64,000 nt of DNA from Fervidicoccaceae archaeon (GTDB lineage Archaea; Thermoproteota; Thermoprotei_A; Sulfolobales; Fervidicoccaceae), in assembly GCA_038878695.1 (NCBI GenBank), contig JAVZVD010000001.1:496001-560000 (forward strand), read 5' to 3'. The position numbers and the translations under genes are program-made. Below the pieces are notes generated by a model, which was not told the origin of the DNA, did no database searches, and saw nothing but the letters and a program-made list of their open reading frames with translations. This document shows positions 7,912-16,261 of this stretch, in pieces (the first letter of the stretch is position 1; every line of letters starts with the position of its first letter).

Positions 7912-8795
7912 GCTTCGCGCTCGAGGAGGCTCTGCGTTCTAGGAGGGCCCTCCTCGAGCTAACCAAGCATATGTTGAGGGAGCACGGGGTACGGGCCTCA
8001 AAGAGGAGAGGGCAGAACTTCTCGATATCGCCCCGCTACTTGGAGACGTTCCGCTCCGAAGTTGCTAAGTGGCCATCTGGCTGGATCCTCGAGGTGGGCA
8101 CGGGCCTCGGCACCCTGACCTACAGCGTGGCGGCTGCGCGGAGCGATCTGGAGGTGATAAGTGTCGAATGCGATGAGAGGCTCTTCGGGGCGGCCAGCGT
8201 GCTGCTCGCCTCCCTCCCCAATGTCTCCCTCGTGCTAGCCGACGCGCTCGAGCTCCTCGAAGAGGCCCGAGTCTACGGCGTTTTCACGAGCGCTCCATTC
8301 TCGGTGGCGAGCCTCATACTCTTGGCGCTAGCACGAAACAACAACATCCAGAGGGCGGTTATCGGAGTTCAGAGGGAAGTTGCGAGGAGATTGACGGCCA
8401 GGCCCGGCTCCCGAGAATACGGCAGACTGACTGTGGTCACGTCTCTGCACTTTAGAGTGAAGAGATTAGGCGACTTCGACCCGGGAGACTTCTACCCCGA
8501 GCCCGAAGTCTGCACAACCGTTGTGGCGCTGGAGCGGAGATCTCCCTACGAGAGAGAGCTGGGCAGACTCTTGGAGAAGCTATCGGCCTGTGTTTTCTCG
8601 GCTCGCAACAAACTGGCCAAGAAGGTCGTCCACTCGTGTCTGCGAGCTTTGGGGGTGAGAGAGCCGGAGGCCTCGAGAATCGTGGCGAGCGCTGTGGCGG
8701 AGGATCAGAGGTGCAGAGACCTCAGCCCAGAGCTCCTGCTCGAGATCGCTCGGAACTCTCTGACCTCTTGGCGTGCGACCCGAGCGAGCATGTGA
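7908..8795 (+). CDS. rsmA: 16S rRNA dimethyladenosine transferase RsmA/Dim1 (KsgA)
   Basis: 295 residues from TTG 7908 (TTGA overlap with DUF655). Dimethylates two adjacent adenosines near the 3' end of 16S rRNA. KRRGQNFSI resembles the family's K-x-LGQNFL entry motif, LEVGTGLGTLT (61-71) is the AdoMet loop, and SVECDERL (86-92) holds the ribose-binding acid. The usual motif IV NLPY is here SAPF (128-131), an unusual substitution of the catalytic-loop Asn. The C-terminal helical domain begins after FYPEPEV. Identity is secure from context and motifs; the motif IV change is noted as a finding. Confidence 0.9.
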   Translation: MSFALEEALRSRRALLELTKHMLREHGVRASKRRGQNFSISPRYLETFRSEVAKWPSGWILEVGTGLGTLTYSVAAARSDLEVISVECDERLFGAASVLLASLPNVSLVLADALELLEEARVYGVFTSAPFSVASLILLALARNNNIQRAVIGVQREVARRLTARPGSREYGRLTVVTSLHFRVKRLGDFDPGDFYPEPEVCTTVVALERRSPYERELGRLLEKLSACVFSARNKLAKKVVHSCLRALGVREPEASRIVASAVAEDQRCRDLSPELLLEIARNSLTSWRATRASM

Positions 8796-8951
8796 GGACG
8801 GCTCGATTAGATCGTCTCGAGGAGCGTCGAATGATCGCCACCGAGACGGCATCGACGTCTAAAGAAGGCGTTAGCCGTTTATGGGGAGCAATTCGCTTTC
8901 TCTCTGAGGAGAAAACTCTCGGGAAGCATCGAGCGAAGGTCGCCTCGAGGA

Positions 8952-9653
8952 ATGAATGTCAAGGTAGTCCTTGTGGGAGTAGAAGGCGAGGTCAATCTCG
9001 GATTCGTGATGAGGCTGGCCGCGAACTTCGACGTGAAGCGCGTGGTGCTGGTTGAGCCGAGAGCTGCCTATGGGGAGGAGGCCAGGAGGTATGCTGCCAA
9101 AGCGGCGGCTCTCCTCGAGCCTCCTCTAGTCGTCGGAAGACTTGAGGAGGCATTCGAGCCTGGCGAGCTCAGAGTGTGCACCAGCGCTATAGCGCGAGAG
9201 GACGACGTATTGCGCAATGCGATCACGCCCCAGCAACTCGCTGCGATTTACGAGGAGACAGGCTTGCCCATAGCTCTCGTCTTTGGGAGAGAAAGCACGG
9301 GTCTGACGAGGAGAGAGCTCGAGAGCTGCGACGTCCTCGTCAACATTCAATCAAGCGACAGCTACCCCGCTCTCAACCTCTCGCACGCGGTCGCGATACT
9401 GCTCTATGAGCTCTACGTGACCAAGCGGAGGTGTCGAAGAACTCCTCCGGCTAGCGAAGAGACGCTCAGATTCCTCGAGGACAGCTTCAACGTCTTGGCG
9501 GACTGCGTGGTGAAAGACGAGGGCAAGGCCAGATCCTCTAAGATAGCCTTCAGGAGGGTCGTGAAACGAGCCCAGCCGACGGAGGCCGAGGCTAGGAGAA
9601 TACTCTACGTCTTGAGGCGAGCGAGGAGGAGAGCCTCTTGCTCTATGTCTTGA
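8952..9653 (+). CDS. trmJ: TrmJ-type tRNA 2'-O-methyltransferase (SPOUT)
   Basis: 233 residues from ATG 8952. SpoU-class methyltransferase that in Sulfolobales methylates the ribose of tRNA residue 32. The three knot motifs are visible: an N-terminal VKVVLVGVEGEVNLGFVMR with the RNA-binding N and R, then PIALVFGRESTGLTRREL, then QSSDSYPALNLSHAVAILLYEL. The C-terminal extension is Arg-rich. A 156-base gap upstream (8796-8951) carries no ORF. The next gene, Trm14, starts inside its 3' end, so the two are coupled. Confidence 0.88.
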   Translation: MNVKVVLVGVEGEVNLGFVMRLAANFDVKRVVLVEPRAAYGEEARRYAAKAAALLEPPLVVGRLEEAFEPGELRVCTSAIAREDDVLRNAITPQQLAAIYEETGLPIALVFGRESTGLTRRELESCDVLVNIQSSDSYPALNLSHAVAILLYELYVTKRRCRRTPPASEETLRFLEDSFNVLADCVVKDEGKARSSKIAFRRVVKRAQPTEAEARRILYVLRRARRRASCSMS

Positions 9654-10735
9654 AAACCGTGCCGGGCCTCGAGGATCTATTAGCCGAGGAGTGCAAATCA
9701 GTCGAGCCGAATTGCGAGCCTCTCCGAGAAGAGCGCGGCAGACTACTCGTTGAGCTGAGCCGCGAGGGCGCCGAGAAGCTAGTGCAGATCTCCAGGCTTC
9801 TCACAAGCGCCTACGAAGTCCTCGCCGAGACGGAGCTAGTCAGCCTCTCTCCCGAGGGGATCCGAAGCGTCGCGCTCGAGATCGAGTGGGAGAGGATACT
9901 ACACGACGGAGCCATTTTCGCAGTCAGAAGCGAGCGCGTCGGAGAACACAGCTTCACCTCGCTGGACGTCTCGAGAGAGGTCGGCCGGGCTGTCTTCGAG
10001 AGATGTGCGAGTCGCGGAGTGCATGTCAAAGTGCATCTGAACGCGCCGGAGGTAGTCGTGATAGCGGAGCTCTTCGGCTCTAGGCTAACCATAGGAGTAA
10101 GTCTCACGGGGGACTCGAGCCTGCACAGGCGTTGGTATAGAGTGAGAGAGCACACAGCCTCGCTGAAGCCACCAATAGCCTTTGCTATGATAATGTTGTC
10201 GGGCATGCGTGACGGCGAACTGCTCATCGACCCCATGTGCGGCGGAGGCACCATCCCCATAGAGGCTCTCTTATACTTCGAGACCTCTCGCGCCGTCTGC
10301 GGCGATGTGAGCGAGGAGAGTTTGAGGATCGCGAAGCACAACGCGGCGGCCGCCGGAGTCCTCGAGAGGCTCGAGACGTTGAGGAGCGACGTGAGAGATT
10401 TACCGAGCCTCCTTGGCAGGAGGATCGCGAAGAGAATAGTGACGAACCCTCCCTACGGGATAAGACTCGGAACGCCTAGAGCTTCGGCTTACTCTCTCGC
10501 TAAGCTCTTCGACGCGTCGAATGAATTGCTGACCGAGGACGGCTCGCTCGTCTTGATCACCCCGAGCAGGAAGAGAGCTCTAGAGGAGGCGGAGAGGATC
10601 GGCATGAGGCTCTACTGCGAGAGAGAAGTCCTACACGGAGACCTGAGGGCCTGGATCCTATGTTTCGAGAGCTCCTCGTTAGCAACGAGAAATAATAGCC
10701 CTTTGAGAGCAGAGGATCAGCGAAGTGCGTGGTGA
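9638..10735 (+). CDS. THUMP-domain tRNA guanine-N2-methyltransferase (Trm14-like)
   Basis: 365 residues from TTG 9638, overlapping trmJ by 16 bases. An N-terminal ferredoxin-like plus THUMP part (about 1-165; VKVHLNAPEVVVIAELFG) binds the tRNA acceptor. The Rossmann domain has LIDPMCGGGTIPIEA (near 196) and catalytic TNPPYGIRLG (near 271). This architecture and length fit Trm14/TrmN, which makes m2G at position 6, rather than Trm11/Trm-G10, which is encoded separately at 48318-49352. Position specificity is inferred. Confidence 0.82.
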   Translation: MLYVLKTVPGLEDLLAEECKSVEPNCEPLREERGRLLVELSREGAEKLVQISRLLTSAYEVLAETELVSLSPEGIRSVALEIEWERILHDGAIFAVRSERVGEHSFTSLDVSREVGRAVFERCASRGVHVKVHLNAPEVVVIAELFGSRLTIGVSLTGDSSLHRRWYRVREHTASLKPPIAFAMIMLSGMRDGELLIDPMCGGGTIPIEALLYFETSRAVCGDVSEESLRIAKHNAAAAGVLERLETLRSDVRDLPSLLGRRIAKRIVTNPPYGIRLGTPRASAYSLAKLFDASNELLTEDGSLVLITPSRKRALEEAERIGMRLYCEREVLHGDLRAWILCFESSSLATRNNSPLRAEDQRSAW

Positions 10736-10741
10736 GCAGTC

Positions 10742-11284
10742 GTGCCGCTGAGGCCGGCCAGGTGCTACACCCACTTCACGTCGCCTCCTTACACTCGGAA
10801 GGAGTACATACCAGGAGTCCCCCAGCCCAAGATAACGAAATTCGAGATGGGCAACAGGAATATCGAGCCGGACTACGTGGTCTACCTCGAGGCTTTAGAG
10901 GCCGGCCAGGTGCGTCACAACGCCCTAGAGGCTATGAGGGTCATGGTCCACAAGACGCTGAGCACCAGAGTCGGCGAGGACAAGTACTTCTTTAAAGTGA
11001 GACCTTACCCTCACCACGTATTGAGGGAGAACAAAATGATGGCTTTCGCGGGAGCCGATAGGCTGCAGGACGGCATGAGGCTCTCGTTCGGCAAGCCCAT
11101 AGGAACGGCCGCCAGAGTGTCCCCGGGCACGGTGATAGCGGAGGTCTACGTTAAGAAGGAACACGTGGAGGTGGCGAAATCTGCGCTTAGGATCGGTAAG
11201 TCTAAGCTCCCCATACGCAGCAGGATAGTGGTCGAGCAGCTGAGGTCGGCCGAGAACCGGGCAGAGCCCGCGAGAGGAGATTGA
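10742..11284 (+). CDS. rpl10e: 50S ribosomal protein L10e (uL16)
   Basis: 180 residues from GTG 10742. Archaeal/eukaryotic uL16: the N-terminal [25 protein letters not shown] and [16 protein letters not shown] blocks are diagnostic; the latter contains residues that contact the CCA end region. C-terminal tail is short. Six bases separate it from the upstream methyltransferase and nine from dph2, so it is part of the same transcription unit. Confidence 0.96.
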   Translation: MPLRPARCYTHFTSPPYTRKEYIPGVPQPKITKFEMGNRNIEPDYVVYLEALEAGQVRHNALEAMRVMVHKTLSTRVGEDKYFFKVRPYPHHVLRENKMMAFAGADRLQDGMRLSFGKPIGTAARVSPGTVIAEVYVKKEHVEVAKSALRIGKSKLPIRSRIVVEQLRSAENRAEPARGD

Positions 11285-11293
11285 AGCTCCACT

Positions 11294-12310
11294 ATGGAGC
11301 CCCCCTACGACTTCGAAGTAGAGAAGATAGCTAAATACGTCAAAGAGAAGCGCTACAGCCTCGTTCTGCTCCAACTGCCCGACGGCATGAAGAGGTACGC
11401 AGCCGAGCTAGTCGACGCCCTCCGCGATGCCACTGGAGCGGAGTTCTACGTGCACGGAGAGCCTTGCTGGGGTCCCTGCGTCGTTCCCATCGAGGAGGCC
11501 AAGTCGCTAGGCGTCCAGCTGATCGTCCACTACGGTCATAGACCGCGCGGCTACGCTGCTCTGCTCCCCCGGGAGCCCGAAGTGATCTTCGTTCCGGCCT
11601 CGCTGAGATCTCCCGGCTTATCTGAGCACTTGGTGGAGCAGCTGGTCTCGGAGCTCAGGGCTCGAGAGTGCAGCAAACCGGTCCTCATAACCACGGCTCA
11701 ACACGATTGGCTGCTCCCGCGACTAGTCGAGCGCCTCGCCGCCGAGGACCTCGAGCCGGTGATGCGGGGAGCGATCGAGCACTCCGTGTTAGGCTGCGAC
11801 TACGGACCGTTGATCGAGCTGCGAGGGGCTTATCAGTGCGTCGTGGTGTTGGCCAGCGGCGTTTTCCACGCTCTAGGGGCCGCTCTATCGACCGACGTCC
11901 CAACGCTCCAAGTTGACCCCATCGAGGAGAAGGTCATTGACCTCGCCTCGATGAAGCGGACCTGGCTTAGGAGGCGCTACGCGAAGATCATAGCCTCCCT
12001 GAAAGCCGAGAGGTGGGCCCTCTGGGCGGGCTCGCCGCCGGGCCAGCATAGGCGAGAACTCATCCTCAAGCTCGCGGATCTGATAAGAGCGAAGAAGCTG
12101 AAGTACTATCTGTTCTACTCGAGAAACGTAAGCTCCGCAGAGCTGCTCAACGCGGACTCGCCCCAGATAGACGTCCACGTGGTGACTTCCTGCCCCAGAG
12201 TCCCTATAGACGATTTCACGTTGCAGGAGTTCCACAAGCCCGTGCTCAGCCCCGGCGAGGCCCTAATGGTTTTGACCGGCGACCTCGAGAGGTATAGATT
12301 CCCGTGGTGA
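11294..12310 (+). CDS. dph2: diphthamide biosynthesis protein Dph2 (radical 3-amino-3-carboxypropyl enzyme)
   Basis: 338 residues from ATG 11294. Catalyses the first step of diphthamide formation on elongation factor 2 by breaking the C-gamma-S bond of AdoMet with a 4Fe-4S cluster. The three cluster cysteines are visible, one in each domain: EPCWGPC (near residue 57-61), HSVLGCDYG (near 162) and VTSCPRVPIDD (near 300). Length is normal for an archaeal homodimeric Dph2. Overlaps the next gene by seven bases. Confidence 0.94.
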   Translation: MEPPYDFEVEKIAKYVKEKRYSLVLLQLPDGMKRYAAELVDALRDATGAEFYVHGEPCWGPCVVPIEEAKSLGVQLIVHYGHRPRGYAALLPREPEVIFVPASLRSPGLSEHLVEQLVSELRARECSKPVLITTAQHDWLLPRLVERLAAEDLEPVMRGAIEHSVLGCDYGPLIELRGAYQCVVVLASGVFHALGAALSTDVPTLQVDPIEEKVIDLASMKRTWLRRRYAKIIASLKAERWALWAGSPPGQHRRELILKLADLIRAKKLKYYLFYSRNVSSAELLNADSPQIDVHVVTSCPRVPIDDFTLQEFHKPVLSPGEALMVLTGDLERYRFPW

Positions 12311-12957
12311 GCCGTAAGAAGGAGTTGGAGCTCGCGCTGGAGAAGCTAGCGGAGCCCCTCAGCCCCAGGCGGGACCTCGAGCAGTACCCTACGCCGGCTC
12401 ACATAGCGGCCGACCTGCTTTGGGAAGAGGAGCTCGCGGGGAGAGGATTGAGCGGGCGCATCGTAGTAGACCTAGGCGCCGGCACGGGTAGGCTGTGCAT
12501 TGGAGCGGCTCTCCTCGGCGCGGAGTGCGTGGGGCTGGAGATCGACGAGAGGCAGATACGCGTACTGCTGGACAACGCGCGTATCGCTGGCGTCTCTGAG
12601 AGAGTCGAGGTCGTGCTGAGCGACGTCAGGAGGCCTCCTCTGAGGCCCATGGACGGTTCCACCGCGATCATGAACCCGCCATTCGGTACTTCGCGCAGAG
12701 GAGCAGACAGAGAGTTTCTGGCCGCGGCCTCGACCCTCTCGGATAGGATCCTCAGCCTTCATATCTATAATGAGAGCTCGCTCGACTTCCTGAGCAGATT
12801 CCTGAGATCGAGAGGCTTCGTCGTAGTGAAAATGAAAAAATACACGATGCTCCTGAGACAGACTATGGAACATCACGTAGCCAAGACCGTGAGATTCCCC
12901 GTCGTGCTCCTGGTCTCGGACAAGATGCGCGAGGTAGGAGTCCAGCGTGAAGCGTGA
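12304..12957 (+). CDS. METTL5-like rRNA adenine N6-methyltransferase
   Basis: 217 residues; GTG 12304 or GTG 12307 could be the start. Class I AdoMet methyltransferase with QYPTPAHIAADLLW at the N-terminus, VVDLGAGTGRL as the AdoMet loop, and catalytic MNPPFGTSRRGADREF. The NPPF motif plus the following basic loop mark the METTL5/HemK-like branch that methylates adenine N6 in small-subunit rRNA in eukaryotes and archaea. Encoded between dph2 and csl4, in line with a translation role. Substrate inferred. Confidence 0.82.
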   Translation: MVSRKKELELALEKLAEPLSPRRDLEQYPTPAHIAADLLWEEELAGRGLSGRIVVDLGAGTGRLCIGAALLGAECVGLEIDERQIRVLLDNARIAGVSERVEVVLSDVRRPPLRPMDGSTAIMNPPFGTSRRGADREFLAAASTLSDRILSLHIYNESSLDFLSRFLRSRGFVVVKMKKYTMLLRQTMEHHVAKTVRFPVVLLVSDKMREVGVQREA

Positions 12958-13531
12958 GCTGATCGTTGTGCCCGGCGACGTGTTGGGAGTCATCGAGGAG
13001 CTGAGTCCGGGCGAGAACACGCATGAGCACGAAGGCTATATAATATCGACCGTGCTCGGCCGAGCTGAGATAAACCTGTTGAGGAGGACCGTTAACTGTA
13101 GAGGTCTCCCAAAAAAGTACAGGATCCCGACCAAAGATTCGGTGGTCCTAGGCTTTGTTTCGAGTCTGAGAAGCGAAGTGGCTCTCATAACCATAGTGGG
13201 ACTCTTCGAGCAAGATAAATTGTTCGAGACGTCTTTTCCGCTGGCCGGGCTCCTCCACGTGAGTCAGGTTGGCTCAAACGTAGACTCGATGTATGATGTG
13301 TTAGGCCTGGGAGACCTGCTCAAGTGCAGAGTCCTGAATTCCGAGAACCCCTATCAGTTGACGATCTCAGGCCCTGCCCACACGCTGGGCGTTGTGCTCG
13401 CCTCCTGCTCGAGGTGCGGGGCAGCTCTGAGGCTTGAGAGGCTGTCGGGAACTCTCAAGTGCCCCAGGTGCGGGAACTCGGAGAAGAGGCGTGTCTCCAA
13501 GGATTACCTCAACCTGAGCAAGGTGATTTAA
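12947..13531 (+). CDS. csl4: exosome complex RNA-binding subunit Csl4
   Basis: 194 residues from GTG 12947 with GAGGTAGGAG upstream; overlaps the previous gene by 11 bases. Cap subunit of the archaeal RNA-degrading exosome. Domains in order: N-terminal strand domain (VVPGDVLGVIEEL), S1 domain (residues about 60-140), and C-terminal zinc ribbon with CSRCG (near 152) and CPRCG (near 170). Length and order match archaeal Csl4. Confidence 0.92.
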   Translation: MKRELIVVPGDVLGVIEELSPGENTHEHEGYIISTVLGRAEINLLRRTVNCRGLPKKYRIPTKDSVVLGFVSSLRSEVALITIVGLFEQDKLFETSFPLAGLLHVSQVGSNVDSMYDVLGLGDLLKCRVLNSENPYQLTISGPAHTLGVVLASCSRCGAALRLERLSGTLKCPRCGNSEKRRVSKDYLNLSKVI

Positions 13532-13533
13532 AA

Positions 13534-14199
13534 TTGCGTAAGAGAAAGCTCGTGCTCAAAGTGCCGCGCGAACCCGAGAAGGCCCTCGAGCTTATCGCGA
13601 AGGCCGTGCAAGCTCAGCTCGTCAGCTATAGGCTTCGAGGCAACAAACTCGAGATCACGCTACGAGGAGACGAGATAAGTCTCGCGAGGAGCGTCGACAA
13701 CGTGAAGAGAGCCTTGGCATCTCTCAGACTGAAGGACCAGGCGATTGGCGTGACGTTCCTTCCGAAGGGCCGTCTCGCTGAGGTCCTTGGTAGAGCCGTT
13801 CCACTAGAGGCTCTCAAAGAGCTTCTGAGCGCTCTGAAGATTTCCTACGAGGATAGAGGAGGGGAGCTCATCGTTAGGAGCAGCGTCGAAGAGCTTAGGA
13901 AACACGTGCTCCCTCTCAGTGAGTTACTCGAAGCCTCGAGCACTCTATGCGGGGGAGCGGCCCGCGAGGTTGTGGCCGTCGCGGCGCACCTCACAGAGCT
14001 CGACCCAGCTGCGATAGTCGAGATAGGCAAGGGCGCGGGGGTCCTCGTCGAGAGCAAGGACGGGAGAATCTTCCTCGGGGTGGATAGGAGGCGAGCTCTC
14101 GAGGAGCTTCTGCGCGCTGCTTCGCGAAGAAGTGAGGAGAGCGGTCGCTCCATGCCATCGTCGAGGGGGCGAAAGCGCGAAGACCGAGTCGCGAGCTGA
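13534..14199 (+). CDS. DUF2067-like archaeal protein, function unknown
   Basis: 221 residues from TTG 13534; a GGTGAT ribosome site at 13522-13527 lies six bases upstream, inside the end of csl4. The protein is an alternation of short basic strands and helices (REPEKALELIAKAV, LARSVDNVKRAL, LKELLSALKISYEDRGGELIV) with a charged tail (RGRKREDRVAS). It resembles the conserved archaeal DUF2067 family that follows csl4 in other Thermoproteota; this match is from memory. Likely tied to RNA metabolism by context only. Confidence 0.6.
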   Translation: MRKRKLVLKVPREPEKALELIAKAVQAQLVSYRLRGNKLEITLRGDEISLARSVDNVKRALASLRLKDQAIGVTFLPKGRLAEVLGRAVPLEALKELLSALKISYEDRGGELIVRSSVEELRKHVLPLSELLEASSTLCGGAAREVVAVAAHLTELDPAAIVEIGKGAGVLVESKDGRIFLGVDRRRALEELLRAASRRSEESGRSMPSSRGRKREDRVAS

Positions 14200-14219
14200 T
14201 CTCTCGAGGACCGCTCGCT

Positions 14220-14228
14220 TTTATAAAC
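14220..14228 (+). promoter_or_regulatory. TATA box for the RpoL-TFS-PCNA-PriS operon
   Basis: TTTATAAAC with upstream CGCT, 64-72 bases before the TTG of rpoL. It is the one clear promoter before the long run of co-directional genes that ends with nop10 at 19452, although weaker AT patches occur before L44e (about 17863-17877 and 17911-17920). Confidence 0.65.
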
Positions 14229-14291
14229 GATCTTTCCTCCTCGCAACAGAGGGCGGAGGAAGGAGGAAGAGCGCCGGAGGGATTCCAGAGA

Positions 14292-14600
14292 TTGCTCGAG
14301 GCCCCTACGTCTACCGAGAAGATAGTGATCAAAGAGCGGAGCGGCAACGTCCTGCGAGTGGAGGTGATAGGCGAGACGCACACCTTCGGCAACATGCTAG
14401 CGAAGGAGCTCCAGTCGAGAGAAGACGTAGAGCTAGCATATTATGTAGTAAAGCATCCCCTAATTGAGAGGTTCGAGCTTCTGCTTAGGACGAAGCCGGG
14501 GAAGGACCCGATGGAGGTTCTCGTGGAAGCCATGGGCGGCCTCGTGAGTAAGCTAGAGAGGCTCGAGTCTCTAATCGCGGAGGGCCTCCGCGGAAGATGA
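14292..14600 (+). CDS. rpoL: RNA polymerase subunit L (Rpb11)
   Basis: 102 residues from TTG 14292. Forms the assembly platform with RpoD. The diagnostic VEVIGETHTFGNMLAKEL and YYVVKHPLIERFELLL segments are present. Position 14292 is about 40 bases downstream of the predicted transcription start. Overlaps the next gene by four bases (ATGA). Confidence 0.93.
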   Translation: MLEAPTSTEKIVIKERSGNVLRVEVIGETHTFGNMLAKELQSREDVELAYYVVKHPLIERFELLLRTKPGKDPMEVLVEAMGGLVSKLERLESLIAEGLRGR

Positions 14601-14929
14601 AGAGAGAGAGCAGGAAGCTGTTCCTTCACGCCAGGGAGGGTCTATTGGTAGGGGCTATCCTGAGGGGCGAGAGCTTCGACAAGCTCATCGTGAGGACGAT
14701 CGACGAGGATCTAATGAAGAGCCTGAGCGAGGAGAAGGCTATGAGGGAGGTCAGGAGGGTCCTAGCAACGTGGGAGGCGGCAAAGGAGGCCCCTCTCGTG
14801 GTGCGAGCGCTCGGGGCTGAGCTCGGCGAGATAAAGGACCTCGCGAAGTTCCTAAATAAGGTGGCCCTCGAGACAGGAGAGCTCGTGGAGAGATTAAGGT
14901 CAAAAGAGTCGATCGAGACTAGACAATAG
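14597..14929 (+). CDS. unknown protein between rpoL and TFS
   Basis: 110 residues from ATG 14597, coupled to rpoL by an ATGA overlap. I do not recognise the family. The sequence is mostly helical and highly charged (LIVRTIDEDLMKSLSEEKAMREVRRVLATWEAAKEAP), with no cysteines and no membrane segment. Codon usage matches its neighbours, and its tight packing between two RNA polymerase genes argues it is a real gene, possibly tied to transcription. Confidence 0.7.
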   Translation: MKRESRKLFLHAREGLLVGAILRGESFDKLIVRTIDEDLMKSLSEEKAMREVRRVLATWEAAKEAPLVVRALGAELGEIKDLAKFLNKVALETGELVERLRSKESIETRQ

Positions 14930-14952
14930 CTCGTCGTTGAGAGTGAGGGAGC

Positions 14953-15288
14953 GTGTTCTGCCCCAAATGCGGCACACTGATGAAGTACACGAGAGGGAGC
15001 TCGACAAAGTCGCTGGTCTGCCCTAGCTGCGGCTACACGAGCACGGAGGCTCCAGGCGGAGCGGCTAAGCTCCCCGAGGTGCCTAAGCGTAGAGCAACGA
15101 GCGGGGTAGTGGTCGAGGAGAAGAGCTCTCTCGAGCTCTTGCCCAAGCTCAAGAACGAGGTCTTCTGCCCTAGGTGCGGTCACGACGAGGTCTACTACTG
15201 GGTCGTGCAGACGCGGAGGGCGGACGAGCCTCCTACAAGGTTCTTCAGGTGTGTTAGGTGTAATCACACGTGGAGGGAGTATGAGTAG
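14953..15288 (+). CDS. tfs: transcription elongation factor TFS
   Basis: 111 residues from GTG 14953. Archaeal TFIIS-like factor that stimulates transcript cleavage by paused RNA polymerase. N-terminal zinc ribbon FCPKC...CPSC and C-terminal zinc ribbon FCPRC...CVRC are both complete. The acidic hairpin QTRRADEPPTRF carries the Asp-Glu pair that enters the polymerase active site, so this is a cleavage-active type rather than an inhibitory TFS4-like paralogue. Confidence 0.93.
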   Translation: MFCPKCGTLMKYTRGSSTKSLVCPSCGYTSTEAPGGAAKLPEVPKRRATSGVVVEEKSSLELLPKLKNEVFCPRCGHDEVYYWVVQTRRADEPPTRFFRCVRCNHTWREYE

Positions 15289-15475
15289 CGGTAGCGAGAA
15301 TCTCAGAGAGGAGCTGAGGGGGCTGCTCTACTCCTCCAAGAGGCTCGAGGAGGAGCTGAGAGAGGCGCTAGCAAGGTCCGGGAAGAAGTACTCAGGCTGG
15401 GTGAATCTAAGAAACGCTTACCTTCTCTCGCTCTCCATCCGCAGGCGGCTCGAGAGAATGTTAGCTTTAATTTGA
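15281..15475 (+). CDS. unknown 64-residue helical protein
   Basis: Small ORF from ATG 15281, overlapping the tfs stop by eight bases. 64 residues, strongly amphipathic helix (REELRGLLYSSKRLEEELREAL, NLRNAYLLSLSIRRRLERML), no cysteines. I do not recognise the family. Coupled position between tfs and pcn and normal codon usage support it as a real gene. An upstream in-frame start at 15251 would lie within tfs and adds unlikely residues. Confidence 0.6.
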   Translation: MSSGSENLREELRGLLYSSKRLEEELREALARSGKKYSGWVNLRNAYLLSLSIRRRLERMLALI

Positions 15476-15523
15476 GGTGGCCGGCAAAGAGGCCGGAGGA
15501 GCGCTTCTCTAGGGTGCGAAAAC

Positions 15524-16261
15524 GTGAAGCTGTCTTTCCCAGACGCGTCGCTCTGGAGCGCCATATTGAGAGGAGCAGCTAAAGTGATACGAGAAAGCAC
15601 TCTGAAGGTCGAGCCGGAAGGACTCAGGCTCCGTGCTATGGATCCTAGCCGCGTCGTCATGATTGACCTCTTCATCCCGGCTGACTCCTTCAGCGAGTAC
15701 GAGGGGAGGGGCGAGAGGCTCACCGTCAATCTCGAGGAGCTGAGCAAATTGCTTCGGAGAGCCGCCGAGGACGAAGAGCTCGTGCTCGAGGCTAAGAGAG
15801 GGGGAATAGAGCTTACTCTACGTGGCAGGATAACTCGGAGAATCAGAGTCCCCCTCCTCAACATAGAGGTCGAGGAGCTCGGAGAACTCAGGATCCCGTT
15901 CAAGGCGGATGCCGCGATGCCGGCCGAGGTCTTCGCTGAGACATTGAAATTGCTAGAGCCGATGGGTGACGTATTCGGCCTAATGGCTGACGAAGACAAG
16001 CTCACGATATTCAACGAGAGCGAGCTCGGTCGATACTTCGTTGAGCTTACCACCGAGGCAGGCGGAGGTCTCCTATCGCTCGAGGCAGAAGGAGAGCAGA
16101 GGTCCATTTACAGCATGGAGTACGTGGCCAACTTCGTCTATCCGGCCGAGAGCGCCGAGCAAGTGAGGTTGCAGTTCTCGACGGATATGCCGTGTAAGAT
16201 CACGTTCGAGTTACCGAGAGGGGCGCAGTTTGCGGTCTACGTGGCCCCGAGAACGCTCTGA
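15524..16261 (+). CDS. pcn: DNA polymerase sliding clamp PCNA
   Basis: 245 residues from GTG 15524. Ring-forming clamp for replicative polymerases, ligase and Fen1. Family blocks: LKVEPEGLRLRAMDPSRVVMIDLFIPA, then the interdomain region and the C-terminal FSTDMPCKITFELP with YVAP near the end. Thermoproteota usually have up to three PCNA paralogues forming a heterotrimer; I cannot tell which one this is. The upstream gap of 48 bases contains no promoter that I can see. Confidence 0.94.
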   Translation: MKLSFPDASLWSAILRGAAKVIRESTLKVEPEGLRLRAMDPSRVVMIDLFIPADSFSEYEGRGERLTVNLEELSKLLRRAAEDEELVLEAKRGGIELTLRGRITRRIRVPLLNIEVEELGELRIPFKADAAMPAEVFAETLKLLEPMGDVFGLMADEDKLTIFNESELGRYFVELTTEAGGGLLSLEAEGEQRSIYSMEYVANFVYPAESAEQVRLQFSTDMPCKITFELPRGAQFAVYVAPRTL

